A stretch of 64,000 nucleotides of DNA from the NCBI RefSeq assembly GCF_048213115.1, contig NZ_CP172404.1, positions 1,178,001 to 1,242,000 on the forward strand. Reading direction: 5' to 3'. Within the stretch, counting starts at the first letter, position 1. Each line of letters opens with the position of its first letter. A program made the position numbers and the translations under genes. Source of the stretch: Niveibacterium terrae. Lineage in GTDB: Bacteria; Pseudomonadota; Gammaproteobacteria; Burkholderiales; Rhodocyclaceae. This document shows, in pieces, positions 25,499 through 34,168 of this stretch. The notes beneath the pieces are model-generated. The model did not search any database. It was not told the origin of the DNA and saw only the letters and a list, made by a program, of their open reading frames with translations.

Positions 25499-26350
25499 TC
25501 AGCGCCGGCGGGATTTGACGCGCGTCGCGCCCAGCAGGCCGAGGCCCCCGAGAAGAAGCGCGAGGCCGGCCGGTTCGGGGATCTTGTCGGGTTTGTTCGA
25601 CACGCCTTCGAACAGGAAGATCATGTCGTTGTAGTCGCGGTCGCTGCTCGACCCGGCTCCCAGCCAGGTGTCCTCGAAGCCGACCAGGATTTTCTCGTCC
25701 CCCAGATCGAGCAGCTTCGCGTGCAGGCTGCCGTCGTCCCAACCCTTTGCGTCGCGGTTGTTGTTCGCTGCTCCGGCAAAAAAGTAATGGGTGTTCGGGA
25801 TGTTGATCCCGTCAAAGACGAGCGGGAGGGCCTGCAGTCCGAAGACCAGCTCTTCGCCGGTTGTGAGGCCGCTGATCTCGCGTGACAGACCGAGCTCGGA
25901 AATCAGGCAGCTGTTGCCCCTCTTCGCCTGTTGGTAGCTGCAGCCGGCGCGGGTGTTGAAGAGCAGATTGCCGCTGTTCACCGGGTCGTAGATCGAGCGG
26001 TTGTTCGTGCCGCCGCTGGCGTAGACCGGATTCCAGAACGAAGAGGTGTTGAAGCTTCCCGTTCCGGCGAGAAACAGGTTCGAGTCCCGGGCCGCGCCGG
26101 TTCCAAGATAGCTGACCCTGACCGTCGTCCTCGTCGCGAAGAGATCGGTATTGACCGTGGGCTGGTTCTTGAACGCTTGCAGTTGCGAGGACGAGATCAA
26201 GGAACTGTAACGGCTGAACCATTCGTTGCTGGAACCGCGGTATTCCCACTGCGGAGCCTCTGTGCTTCCGTTCAGGGTTCCGACGACGGGGGCGGCCTGG
26301 GCGCTCAGGCTGGAGAGGGCGAGCGCGATGCTGGTGACGAGCATTTTCAC
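25499..26350 (-). CDS. PEP-CTERM sorting-domain protein with DUF4114
   Basis: This 283-aa exported protein has a signal peptide (MKMLVTSIALALSSLSAQA) and a C-terminal PEP-CTERM signal: IPEPAGLALLLGG, hydrophobic stretch, then VKSRRR. Such signals are processed by exosortase, which couples them to extracellular polysaccharide or biofilm export. FGLQALPLVFDG with VGFEDTWLGAGSSSDRDYND (about 190-255) matches DUF4114. No exosortase or EPS gene is in this window, so it depends on machinery elsewhere. The target surface or partner is unknown. Confidence 0.88.
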   Translation of the reverse strand: MKMLVTSIALALSSLSAQAAPVVGTLNGSTEAPQWEYRGSSNEWFSRYSSLISSSQLQAFKNQPTVNTDLFATRTTVRVSYLGTGAARDSNLFLAGTGSFNTSSFWNPVYASGGTNNRSIYDPVNSGNLLFNTRAGCSYQQAKRGNSCLISELGLSREISGLTTGEELVFGLQALPLVFDGINIPNTHYFFAGAANNNRDAKGWDDGSLHAKLLDLGDEKILVGFEDTWLGAGSSSDRDYNDMIFLFEGVSNKPDKIPEPAGLALLLGGLGLLGATRVKSRRR

Positions 26351-26480
26351 GAGAAATTCCTCATTGTGCGGATTGGGTGATCGCTGCAGGGCGACAGCCT
26401 AGTCAGGCTCCGGATCTTCTGGCCATCCGCTGCCGGCGATCGCCGTGACATCCGGCACAGGAGGGGACAATGAGGTTTCA

Positions 26481-26494
26481 GGAAAACGTTTTCC
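26481..26494. promoter_or_regulatory. LacI-family-like operator palindrome
   Basis: GGAAAACGTTTTCC is a perfect 14-bp palindrome with the central CG flanked by A/T runs, typical of LacI/GalR-family operators. It lies between the divergent PEP-CTERM and LysE genes, 131 bp from the first and 120 bp from the second. No LacI-type regulator is in the window. Confidence 0.4.
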
Positions 26495-26613
26495 GGAATG
26501 CCCGTCGCGGAACTCACTGAAATATTCCGTATACCCGGCCGGGCTGGAGATCCTGCTCGCGGAATGGCTACCAGCCGGAAGGCTTATCATGGTCAGCCAA
26601 AGGAGCCTGTTCC

Positions 26614-27228
26614 ATGCTGAGTCCCGAATTCCTGATCACGTCGCTGGTCGTGGCGCTGATCCCCGGCACCGGAGTCATCTACACGGTTTCGACCGGACTC
26701 GCCCGGGGCCGGCGGGCGAGTGTTTTCGCTTCTCTGGGCTGCACCGCCGGCATCCTCCCGCATCTGCTCGCGACGATCCTGGGCCTGGCTGCGCTGATGC
26801 ACTCGAGCGCGCTCGCCTTTGAGGTCCTGAAAGTCGCCGGCGTCGCCTACCTGCTCTATGTGGCGGTCGCGACCTGGCGTGACGAGGCTGCGTTCGCGAT
26901 CGACGACGCGCCCGCGGCGAGTTCGGCGGCTGCGATTGCCATCAAGGCGCTGCTGCTGAACATCCTGAACCCCAAGCTGACCCTGTTCTTCCTGGCTTTT
27001 CTGCCCCAGTTTGTCCGCCCCGGAGCGGGCGCACCGCTCTTGCAGCTTCTGCTGCTGAGCGCGGTCTTCATGGCCATGACCTTCATTGTTTTCGTCGCCT
27101 ACGGTCTGCTCGCTCACGCTTTCCGGCGGGCGGTCATCGAGTCGCCGCGCGTCCAGCGCTGGCTCAGGCGCAGCTTCGCCGCCAGTTTTGCCGGCCTGGG
27201 CGTGGACCTCGCCTTCGCCGGGAAGTGA
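26614..27228 (+). CDS. LysE/RhtB-family amino-acid exporter
   Basis: This 204-aa inner-membrane protein with about six helices matches the LysE superfamily, which exports amino acids or their analogues. Family marks are the N-terminal VVALIPGTGVIYTVSTGLARG, LGCTAGILPH, the helix VAGVAYLLYVA and LLLNILNPKLTLFFLAFLPQF. A strong AAGGAG lies 9 nt before the ATG. It appears monocistronic. The specific substrate cannot be inferred. Confidence 0.9.
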   Translation: MLSPEFLITSLVVALIPGTGVIYTVSTGLARGRRASVFASLGCTAGILPHLLATILGLAALMHSSALAFEVLKVAGVAYLLYVAVATWRDEAAFAIDDAPAASSAAAIAIKALLLNILNPKLTLFFLAFLPQFVRPGAGAPLLQLLLLSAVFMAMTFIVFVAYGLLAHAFRRAVIESPRVQRWLRRSFAASFAGLGVDLAFAGK

Positions 27229-27366
27229 GGTGCCAGGGTTCTTGCCCTGAAACGGGGGGCGGAGTCGTCTAAGCTCACTGATACCGATGTTCTTCATTGA
27301 TGCCCGTTGCCCCCTGTCTGCCCCGGTGGCGCAGGTGGCTTTTGGGCTGCTCCGGGCGAGGGAATC

Positions 27367-28995
27367 ATGCGCATAGAGAAGAGGCTGTTGTTGCTCGTCG
27401 GTATGGGCGTCACGGGGATGGTTCTGATCGGAGGACTCTCGTTCACGCAGATCTCCTCGATTCAGGCCCGGCTCGATGCCGTCAACAGCAACACGGTGCC
27501 GGCCCTGGTCAGGCTGCACGACTCGATGAGTTCCTTCTACAAGGCGAGGATAGACATCGCCTACCGGGTCTCAGCCCAGACGCCCGAAGAAGCCGCGTCG
27601 CGCGAGAAGACTCTGGGAACGAACTGGGCGGATTTCGCCGACGGCGTGGCCGCCTATCAGAGCCTTGCGATAGACGACTCCGACCGCGGTTTCTGGAACA
27701 GCGAACGCGAGGCGCTGGTCAAGGCGACCGCGTTGAAGAACGAGCTGGTTCAGGTCGCGGGAACGGGAAACCTGGAAGCGGCGCGCGAAGTCTATCTGCA
27801 GAAACTGCGTCCGGTCGCCAACGGGCTGCAGGACACGCTGGTCAAGCACATCCAGTACAAGACCGAGGTGGCCGCGAAGTCGCAGGCCGAGGCGCAGCAG
27901 AGCTTCACCCGGGCAGTCTGGGAACAGATCCTGATCCTGCTGATCGGTGGTGGCTTGCTGGTGGTTTTCGGTCTGCTGATCCGGCGTCGCATGGTGGTCA
28001 GCGTCACCGAGGCGCGCGATGCCGTCGTCAGGATAGAGAAGGATCTCGACTTCACGATTCGTGCTCCGGTGCGCGAGCGGGACGAGATCGGCGAGCTGCT
28101 CGAAGCCTTCAATTCGCTGACCGCCAGAATGCAGCAGACGATGAAGGAGATGCTCCAGGGCACGGGGCAGGTGAGCCGCGTCGCCGATGACATGTCGGCG
28201 TCTTCGGCGAAGGCCAGGGAAAGTTCAACGCTGCAGAGCGAATCGTCGGAGCGGATCGCCGCTGCGGTCGAAGAGATCACGGTCAGCATCAACCACGTCG
28301 CCGACCAGGCCGCACAGGCGGCCGAACTCGCTGCGGAGACCGGCGCTTCGGCCCAGTCGGGCAAGAAGATCATCGAGGAGAGCGTCGAGAGCATCCATCG
28401 CGTTGCCGAGGTGGTGAGGGTGGCGACTTCGGACATCGAGGTGCTCAAGCAGAGCAGTGAAAAAGTCGACAGTGTGGTCAGCGTGATCCGCGAGGTGGCC
28501 GATCAGACCAATCTGCTCGCGCTCAACGCGGCGATCGAGGCCGCCCGGGCAGGCGAGCAGGGGCGCGGTTTTGCGGTCGTCGCGGACGAGGTCAGGAAGC
28601 TCGCCGAGCGCACGGCCAACTCGACTCAGGAGATCGCGACGATCATCGCCGAGATGCAGGCGAGTTCGTTGCGCGCGGCAACGCGGATGGATGAGGCTAC
28701 CGAGTCGGTCGGCGAAGGGGTCGAGCGCGCCAATGCCGCGCAGGGAGCGGTCACGCAGATCGTCAGCGATTCCCGGCGCAGCGCCGACGTGGTCGCCGAG
28801 ATCTCCGGTTCGATCCGCGAACAGAGCCTCGCCTGCACCGACATCGCGCAGCAGGTGGAGCGGGTGGCGGTGGGGGCCGACGAGAACGCCCAGGAAGCTT
28901 CGGCTTCGGCAGCTCTGGCCGAACAGCTGGCCGGACTGTCCCACCAGATGCAGACCGAGATCCGCAAGTACCGGACCGACAAAGACAGCCGGTAA
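27367..28995 (+). CDS. Methyl-accepting chemotaxis protein with 4-helix-bundle sensor
   Basis: This 542-aa chemoreceptor spans the inner membrane with helices at about 8-30 and 194-214. The periplasmic part between them is all-helical, with QARLDAVNSNTVPALVRLHD, as in the 4HB_MCP fold. HAMP follows (RRRMVVSVTEARDAV), then the methyl-accepting coiled coil with the hairpin tip DQTNLLALNAAIEAARAGEQ. The ligand is unknown. It lacks a CheR-tethering pentapeptide at the C-terminus. ATG 27367 is preferred to an upstream in-frame ATG because the membrane anchor then starts directly. No che or flagellar genes are adjacent. Confidence 0.92.
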   Translation: MRIEKRLLLLVGMGVTGMVLIGGLSFTQISSIQARLDAVNSNTVPALVRLHDSMSSFYKARIDIAYRVSAQTPEEAASREKTLGTNWADFADGVAAYQSLAIDDSDRGFWNSEREALVKATALKNELVQVAGTGNLEAAREVYLQKLRPVANGLQDTLVKHIQYKTEVAAKSQAEAQQSFTRAVWEQILILLIGGGLLVVFGLLIRRRMVVSVTEARDAVVRIEKDLDFTIRAPVRERDEIGELLEAFNSLTARMQQTMKEMLQGTGQVSRVADDMSASSAKARESSTLQSESSERIAAAVEEITVSINHVADQAAQAAELAAETGASAQSGKKIIEESVESIHRVAEVVRVATSDIEVLKQSSEKVDSVVSVIREVADQTNLLALNAAIEAARAGEQGRGFAVVADEVRKLAERTANSTQEIATIIAEMQASSLRAATRMDEATESVGEGVERANAAQGAVTQIVSDSRRSADVVAEISGSIREQSLACTDIAQQVERVAVGADENAQEASASAALAEQLAGLSHQMQTEIRKYRTDKDSR

Positions 28996-29003
28996 TCAGG
29001 GAA

Positions 29004-29027
29004 GCCCGGGAGACGGGACTCCCGGGC
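29004..29027. terminator. Convergent hairpin terminator
   Basis: The perfect 9-bp stem GCCCGGGAG / CTCCCGGGC has a 6-nt loop. It lies 8 bp after the chemoreceptor stop and 24 bp before the end of the convergent DUF4865 gene. T-tracts are weak on both sides. Confidence 0.65.
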
Positions 29028-29051
29028 GAGCTTCGCGATCCGTTTTCGGCC

Positions 29052-29633
29052 TCAGGCTTGGCTTTCTCCGACCGTCCCCGGAGAGAGGTGCCCCACGGCG
29101 AACAGGATCTGCCCGTCGGCGAGTTCCACAGGGCGCGCTTGCCAGAGTTGCAGGCGTACGCCCTGCCAGTGCGTCGGTTCGAAGCCGCTCAGCGCGGCGA
29201 GTGAACCGGGGGTGCGCATCCGTGCCTCGCAGAGCGCCCTCTCCTGGTCACGGAGACGGGCAAGATCGGTGTGGGCGGCGGCGGGAAGGATCTCCCGGGT
29301 CGCCCAGCGGGCTGAGGAGAGATCCTCTGCGCGGTTCAGGGCCCAGACCGACCAGAGACGGATGCTTGGCCAACCGAATTGGCGGACCAGCGCGGCGAAG
29401 CCTGGACTGGCGAGAAAGCGGTTCATTCCGTCGTTGTCCCGCCAGAGGTAGAAGGGGGCGTAGCGGTTTTCGCTGGCCGCATGGGTCGGGTCGCCGATTT
29501 CCGTGTGCAGGTAGGCCTTGAAGGCGAGGCCGGGAAAGCCGTCCATCAAGGCCCCTTTGCTGGCGATTCGTTCGCGGATCAGGGCCATGTCGTAGTCGGC
29601 GGGGAGGGTGAAGCTGTATTGCATCGCGAGCAT
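29052..29633 (-). CDS. DUF4865 family protein
   Basis: This 193-aa cytoplasmic protein matches DUF4865: YSFTLPADYDMALIRERIASKG, then AFKAYLHTEI, NRYAPFYLWRDNDGMNRFL and a C-terminal LQLWQARPVEL. The fold is thought to be ferredoxin-like, but no activity is known. Its ATG follows AAGGA by about five bases and lies 10 bp after the tautomerase stop. It is the third gene of a CMD-tautomerase-DUF4865 operon facing a LysR regulator, a pairing seen in many proteobacteria and suggestive of small-molecule or aromatic detoxification. Confidence 0.85.
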   Translation of the reverse strand: MLAMQYSFTLPADYDMALIRERIASKGALMDGFPGLAFKAYLHTEIGDPTHAASENRYAPFYLWRDNDGMNRFLASPGFAALVRQFGWPSIRLWSVWALNRAEDLSSARWATREILPAAAHTDLARLRDQERALCEARMRTPGSLAALSGFEPTHWQGVRLQLWQARPVELADGQILFAVGHLSPGTVGESQA

Positions 29634-29643
29634 CGCCGTCCTT

Positions 29644-30027
29644 TCAATCGAGCAGCGTGGCGAGGCCGGAACCGAATGACCAGTCCGCAGCCTCGTTGAA
29701 GTGGATCACGACCATCACATCGCCCGCAGCGATGCCGGGAGCGCTTTGCAGACGCTCGGTGAGGCGGCGGTAGAAGCTGCGCTTGGTCGCTTCGCTGCGG
29801 GGGCGGCCCGCGGTGATCTCGATCAGCAGCCAGTCCTCGCTGCGTGGGCCGGCGAGGTAGTGCCTGTCAAAGCGCATCGCGTGGCCATCGAGCTGGTGGA
29901 TGATCTGGAAGCGGTCGTCAGGGGGCACTTCGAAGGCTTCGACCAGCGCCTGGTGCAGGCTCTCCGATATCGCGTCGAGATAGGCCTCGGAGTGGCCCCT
30001 GCGCAGGGACAGATGAGAGACCGGCAT
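29644..30027 (-). CDS. Tautomerase-superfamily protein
   Basis: This 127-aa protein begins MPVSHLSLRRG, so the mature N-terminus would be the catalytic Pro1 of the 4-oxalocrotonate tautomerase/MIF superfamily. VPPDDRFQIIHQL (about 44-56), LLIEITAGRPRSEATKRSFY and the C-terminal DVMVVIHFNEAADWSFG match the longer tautomerase group. It would interconvert enol and keto acids or act on a related small molecule. AAGGAGG lies 9 nt upstream. One base separates it from the CMD stop. Confidence 0.86.
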   Translation of the reverse strand: MPVSHLSLRRGHSEAYLDAISESLHQALVEAFEVPPDDRFQIIHQLDGHAMRFDRHYLAGPRSEDWLLIEITAGRPRSEATKRSFYRRLTERLQSAPGIAAGDVMVVIHFNEAADWSFGSGLATLLD

Positions 30028-30028
30028 G

Positions 30029-30367
30029 TCAGAGCCCCTCCTTGTCGGCGCACGGCTTTGAGCCGTCAAGTCCATCGAGCTGTCCGATCGCGGTGTGGGC
30101 GCTCGGCCAACCCGAGTAGAAGGCGAGGTGAGTGATCGCCTCGATCAGCTCTTCGCGGCTGACGCCGTTCTCGAGTGCCTTGGCGAAGTGGATCGGCAAC
30201 TGCTCGCTGCGGCAGAGCGCGACGAGTGCGGCGACGGTGATCAGGCTGCGCTCGCGCGGAGTCAGAATCGGGCGTGTCCAGATGTCGCCGAACAGCACTT
30301 CGCGAGTCAGCTGTGCGAGCTTGGGCGCCGCGGCGAAGGTGGGCCGAGAGGCGGGGGACGGGGTCAT
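30029..30367 (-). CDS. Carboxymuconolactone decarboxylase family protein (first copy)
   Basis: This 112-aa all-helical protein shows the CMD core: FGDIWTRPILTPRERSLIT, VAALVALCRSEQLPIHFAKALENG, and REELIEAITHLAFYSGWPSA. It lacks the CxxC pair that gives AhpD its peroxidase activity, so it is closer to gamma-carboxymuconolactone decarboxylase-like proteins. ATG 30367 is preferred to 30394 because it gives the normal family length. It is the first gene of the operon and is divergent from the LysR gene. A second CMD protein at 31367 lies on the other side of the regulator. Confidence 0.88.
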   Translation of the reverse strand: MTPSPASRPTFAAAPKLAQLTREVLFGDIWTRPILTPRERSLITVAALVALCRSEQLPIHFAKALENGVSREELIEAITHLAFYSGWPSAHTAIGQLDGLDGSKPCADKEGL

Positions 30368-30423
30368 GTCGGTTCTCCGTGAATTGACAGCCACAGCCTA
30401 GCGCCCCAAGATCATCCCGAAAA

Positions 30424-30451
30424 TCAGATTGTTTTTAATTAAATGTTCTGA
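30424..30451. promoter_or_regulatory. AT-rich divergent promoter with a LysR-type inverted repeat
   Basis: TCAGA and TCTGA frame an AT-rich core between the divergent CMD operon (start 30367) and the LysR gene (start 30460). LysR regulators bind such T-N11-A dyads next to the promoters they control, often including their own. The dyad is short, so the exact site is provisional. Confidence 0.4.
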
Positions 30452-30459
30452 AAAACGGG

Positions 30460-31350
30460 ATGGTTATGGGCGTGACGAACCTCGACATCGATGTGCTGCG
30501 CAGTTTTGCGACCGGAGTCGAACTCGGAAGTTTTGCGCGGGCAGCTGACCGCCTGGGGCGCTCGACCTCGGCGATCAGCGCCCAGCTCAAGAAACTCGAA
30601 GAGCAGGTCGGCCAGCCTGTGCTGCGCAAATCGGGACGGGGGCTGGCACTGACCGCGACCGGTGAGATCGTGCTGAGCTATGCGCGTCGGCTGCTGGAAC
30701 TCAACGACGCTGCGGTGCTCGCGGTGCGCGGAGCACAGCTGGTCGGTTCGGTGAGGGTGGGCTTCCAGGAGGACTTTGGAGAAGCGCTGCTGAGCGAGGT
30801 GCTCGGACGTTTCGCGCGCACGCATCCGGCGGTGACCGTGGATGCGCGAATCGCGCGCAACGAGGAACTTGCGAACCTGCTCGCTATGGCGCGCCTCGAC
30901 CTCGTGCTGAGCTGGCAGGCCGGAACTCCCGGGCCGTATCCGCAGGCGCTCGGCCGCCTGCCGATGCGCTGGATCGGCGATCCGCTTCTGGTCGCAACGC
31001 ATCGCCAGAGGGGAGAGCCTCTGCCTCTGGTGGTCTTCGAGTCGCCATGCCTGATGCGCAGCTGTGCGATCGACGCGCTCGATCGGGCGGGCATCGCCTG
31101 GCGTGTCGCCTTCACGAGCAGCAGTCTCAACGGGATCTGGGCCGCGGTTCAGGCGGGCTTGGGCGTCACCGTGCGCACTGAGGCCGGCAAGCCCGCGGCG
31201 CTGTGCTGCATCGAAACGCTGCCGGACCTGCCCGACATCGGTCTCTGCTTGGGTTTCTCACGCGCCGATCCCGACCCGGTGGTCGCTCAGTTGGCCGCGA
31301 TCATCCGCGAACGGCTTGCTGGGCTGAGCTGGGCCGCAGGGCCGGCTTGA
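30460..31350 (+). CDS. LysR-family transcriptional regulator
   Basis: This 296-aa regulator has a winged helix-turn-helix at the N-terminus (LRSFATGVELGSFARAADRL, then STSAISAQLKKLEEQVG) and a type 2 periplasmic-binding-like effector domain (about 90-290). An in-frame ATG six bases further on is an equally possible start. Divergent placement next to the CMD-tautomerase-DUF4865 operon, with a second CMD gene convergent at its 3' end, makes that operon its likely target. The effector is unknown. Confidence 0.9.
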   Translation: MVMGVTNLDIDVLRSFATGVELGSFARAADRLGRSTSAISAQLKKLEEQVGQPVLRKSGRGLALTATGEIVLSYARRLLELNDAAVLAVRGAQLVGSVRVGFQEDFGEALLSEVLGRFARTHPAVTVDARIARNEELANLLAMARLDLVLSWQAGTPGPYPQALGRLPMRWIGDPLLVATHRQRGEPLPLVVFESPCLMRSCAIDALDRAGIAWRVAFTSSSLNGIWAAVQAGLGVTVRTEAGKPAALCCIETLPDLPDIGLCLGFSRADPDPVVAQLAAIIRERLAGLSWAAGPA

Positions 31351-31366
31351 AGCGCTCCGCGCAGCT

Positions 31367-31690
31367 CTAGAGCCCGCCGTTCGGCGCTGCGTCGAAGGCT
31401 TCGAGCGCGACGGGCAGGGACTGGATCACCGCATTGCCGACCGCGGGCAGGCCGATCAGCACTGCGGCGATGATCTCTTCCCGGCTCGCGCCGTGGCGTT
31501 TGGCCGACTGCACATGAAACGGGATGCCGGAAGTCAGACGCTGGGCGGCGAGCACGGCAAGATAGGCGAGCTCTTCGGTTTTCTTGTCGAGTGCGCTCGC
31601 CTGATCCAGGCCATGGACCGCGCTCATCCAGGCTTTTGCGTGTTCGGGCGCTTCGTCCAGGAAGACCTGGAAGGCATTGGAAATGCTCAT
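31367..31690 (-). CDS. Carboxymuconolactone decarboxylase family protein (second copy)
   Basis: This 107-aa helical protein shows ALDKKTEELAYLAVLAAQRL, then PFHVQSAKRHGASREEIIAA and VLIGLPAVGNAVIQS. The position of the AhpD CxxC is occupied by SGIP, so peroxidase activity is not expected. AGGAG lies 9 nt before the ATG, and a run of seven G (31709-31715) lies just upstream of it. It ends 16 bp from the convergent LysR gene. It is too different from the first copy to be a recent duplicate. Confidence 0.85.
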   Translation of the reverse strand: MSISNAFQVFLDEAPEHAKAWMSAVHGLDQASALDKKTEELAYLAVLAAQRLTSGIPFHVQSAKRHGASREEIIAAVLIGLPAVGNAVIQSLPVALEAFDAAPNGGL

Positions 31691-31716
31691 CGTGTTTGCT
31701 CTCCTGAAGGGGGGGA

Positions 31717-33903
31717 CTATAAGGCAGCCCAGTCTTGCGGGCTTGCCGGGGCATTGTCGAGCGCGCCCCGGCCCTGGGTCAGCGCCTTGTCGATGCGCAT
31801 CGCGGACACGAAGGGATGGGCAATCGCCGAGTCGGCACGGATCAGGCTCAGCTCATCCTTCATCCGCGTGATCGCGACGTAGAAGCGGTTGGATTCCTCC
31901 CGGGCATCGACCCGGTGGAGCGGGAACTCTCCGGCCTCCAGATAGGGGACGATGACGCTCTCGAATTCCTGGCCTTTCGCCGAGTCGATCGTGCAGATCA
32001 GCACCGAATCGGCGCGCCTGACCTGGCTCTGCTTCTCTTCCTGATCGTGCAGCCACTGTGCGAACAGGGGGAGCGTCAGTGGCATCGCGCGGGCCATCCC
32101 GATGAAGCCGCGGATCGAGCGTTCCGCGACCTCGGCATTGACCGGATCGATGAAGATCCTGCGCGCGACGCCGGCGATGTCGAGGCTCTGCACCGCCGCG
32201 CCGAGCAGATCGAAAGCGGGCGCATCGGCCGGGGCCGCGCGCAGGGCTTCGAGCGTGCGCGTCAGCCTCTGTCGGGCGAGGCGCTGCGAGCTGCTCTCCT
32301 CGACGGCTGCCGCGTCATCGCCGAGGCTCTCGGCGAGCTGATCAGCCTCTTCCTTGCGCCCCTGGCGCTTCAGACTGGCGATCAGGCCCAGCAGCCGCGT
32401 TTCCCGCTCGCGCGCATCCTCCTCGGACAGCCCCTCCGACAGGCTGTCGGCACGCGTCCGGGGGCGCAGCAGCTGTCCGTTCAGGAAGTCCCGGAACAGG
32501 CCGGACCTGGGGTCGTCGGCGACGGTGCGCAGGTCGCGCCGCCGCGCCTCCGACCAGCGGAATTCCTGCCAGAGGAGGATCGCTTCGAGCGTGGCGTAGC
32601 GCAGATCGGCGCCGGGAATGGATTCGTAATCGTCCAGCGCGAAGGCGATGACGCCGCGCAGAAAGAGGATCTCGGGACGGCGCAGGTAGCTCGCCAGTCC
32701 CTCGAAGCGTGCGCCGATTCCGGCCGCGAGCAGCGCGTTCTCAATCACGATGGACTGGTGGGGCGAGCGCAGCAGGATCGCGCACTCCCGGGTGCTGCGT
32801 CCCATCTTTCGCCACTTCAGGATCGTCTCGACGACATGTTGCCCTATCGCCTCGGGCTGTCCGGGCGGATAAGTCAGCTCGCGGATCAGCGCGGGCGCGC
32901 TGCGCCCCGATTCGACGGTCTTGCCCTTCTGGAAGCCGACCGCCATCGTCATCTGCGGCCCGTGCCGGAAGGTCTTGGTCAGGCTGGCTCTCGTGACGCC
33001 CGGCCAGCCTTGTCCGATCTGCTGCTTGATGTAATCGACGCTGGCGCCCGCCCAGCCGTGGATGACCTGATCGAAGTCGCCCGCGCCGACGAAGTAGCAG
33101 AGCGATTTCCCCGCGCCGCTTTGCCCTTCGTCGAGAAGCCGTTCCAGCAGTTCGTAGACGGCAGGGCTCATGTCCTGCAGCTCGTCGACGACCAGAACCC
33201 GGAACGAGGGCAGGCGGTCCATCGCCGCGCCGTCGTCGCGCAAGAGGCCGACCAGATCGAAGATGCCGTCTTCGCGGATGCGCCACTGCGTCTCGTCCGG
33301 CTTGCGGGACAGTTCGAGCCGGCTGTAGAGGAGCACCTGCGCGCGTGGCAGGTCCAGTCGCTCGGCCAGCGCGTCGACGCCTTCCTCGGTGTCGACGAGC
33401 TCGGACTTGAGGCGCCGGCAGAGTTTGATGAACTCCGCGATCTGCGCGTTGTGCTCGGGAAGCAGGTCATCGCTGGGGCGGCCGGCCTCGGCGAGCCTTT
33501 GTTGAACGGCGCTGACCGCGCTGCGGATATGGGGCGCGATGTCCTCGAATGAGCTGAGCACCGGAGGCGTGCCGGGCTCGAAGAGCTTGAGCGTCTCGAG
33601 CGCAAAGTCCGCAAAGGTCGAGACGCGGATGCGCCGGACCACCCGGCTCGGGACGCCGATCTCGGTGAGCCGGCTCGCCAGCACCTTCGCCGCCTCCTCC
33701 GAGAAAGTCAGCGCGAGGACTTGTTCGGGTTTGACGCCGCGCTCCAGCGATTCGGCGATCCGCAGCGCCAGCGTTGTCGTCTTCGCCGAGCCCGCGTTGG
33801 CCATCACGATCACGCGTCGCGCATGATGGGTCTGGATGCGGACTTGTTCATCGGTGGGCGTGATGCCCAGGGGTTTGAAGCGGGGCTCGTTCTTCGGGGG
33901 CAT
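31717..33903 (-). CDS. UvrD/REP-family (superfamily 1) DNA helicase
   Basis: This 728-aa SF1 helicase-like ATPase has the ATP-binding loop NAGSAKTTTL (about 36-45). The second Gly of the usual GxGKT is Ala, as in a known subgroup. Motif Ia is TFSEEAAKVL and Walker B is VVDELQDMSPAVYELL, with the QxxR-type Q present. Motif V is TIDSAKGQEFESV and motif VI is NRFYVAITRMKDEL. It probably unwinds DNA during repair or conflict resolution; no nuclease domain is visible. The gene is monocistronic, and a run of eight G lies at 33927-33934 upstream of its start. Confidence 0.87.
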   Translation of the reverse strand: MPPKNEPRFKPLGITPTDEQVRIQTHHARRVIVMANAGSAKTTTLALRIAESLERGVKPEQVLALTFSEEAAKVLASRLTEIGVPSRVVRRIRVSTFADFALETLKLFEPGTPPVLSSFEDIAPHIRSAVSAVQQRLAEAGRPSDDLLPEHNAQIAEFIKLCRRLKSELVDTEEGVDALAERLDLPRAQVLLYSRLELSRKPDETQWRIREDGIFDLVGLLRDDGAAMDRLPSFRVLVVDELQDMSPAVYELLERLLDEGQSGAGKSLCYFVGAGDFDQVIHGWAGASVDYIKQQIGQGWPGVTRASLTKTFRHGPQMTMAVGFQKGKTVESGRSAPALIRELTYPPGQPEAIGQHVVETILKWRKMGRSTRECAILLRSPHQSIVIENALLAAGIGARFEGLASYLRRPEILFLRGVIAFALDDYESIPGADLRYATLEAILLWQEFRWSEARRRDLRTVADDPRSGLFRDFLNGQLLRPRTRADSLSEGLSEEDARERETRLLGLIASLKRQGRKEEADQLAESLGDDAAAVEESSSQRLARQRLTRTLEALRAAPADAPAFDLLGAAVQSLDIAGVARRIFIDPVNAEVAERSIRGFIGMARAMPLTLPLFAQWLHDQEEKQSQVRRADSVLICTIDSAKGQEFESVIVPYLEAGEFPLHRVDAREESNRFYVAITRMKDELSLIRADSAIAHPFVSAMRIDKALTQGRGALDNAPASPQDWAAL

Positions 33904-34168
33904 GCGTTCTGGTTTCTCAAGAGACAGGGGGGGGCGATCGGGAATGATAACTGCTGGGCGCCAGCGAACGTCCCGCCGATTTCATCCTGACTTTGCAGTT
34001 TCGCGGGGGGCGGCGAATCGCGAAATTCAGCCTGACGTCATCGGTGTCGCCGCAGCTCTTATCTGCTTCGGCGCATTGCCGGCCTGCTACGATCAAAATT
34101 GTTCCTCTCCGGATTCTTCGGTTCGGGACGCAAGCGCAGTGTGTCTTCTGACGAGTTGGGAGACTTCG
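33904..34168. promoter_or_regulatory. Divergent intergenic region between the helicase and a chemoreceptor
   Basis: These 265 bp must carry promoters for both genes. An eight-G run lies at 33927-33934 and GGGAG precedes the chemoreceptor start by about 7 nt. No sigma-28-type promoter or operator could be identified with confidence. Confidence 0.35.

Noticed and set aside
33927..33934. Run of eight G upstream of the helicase as a phase-variation switch
   Set aside because: It is intergenic and not placed between a recognisable -10 and -35 or at a ribosome site, so a length change has no obvious effect.
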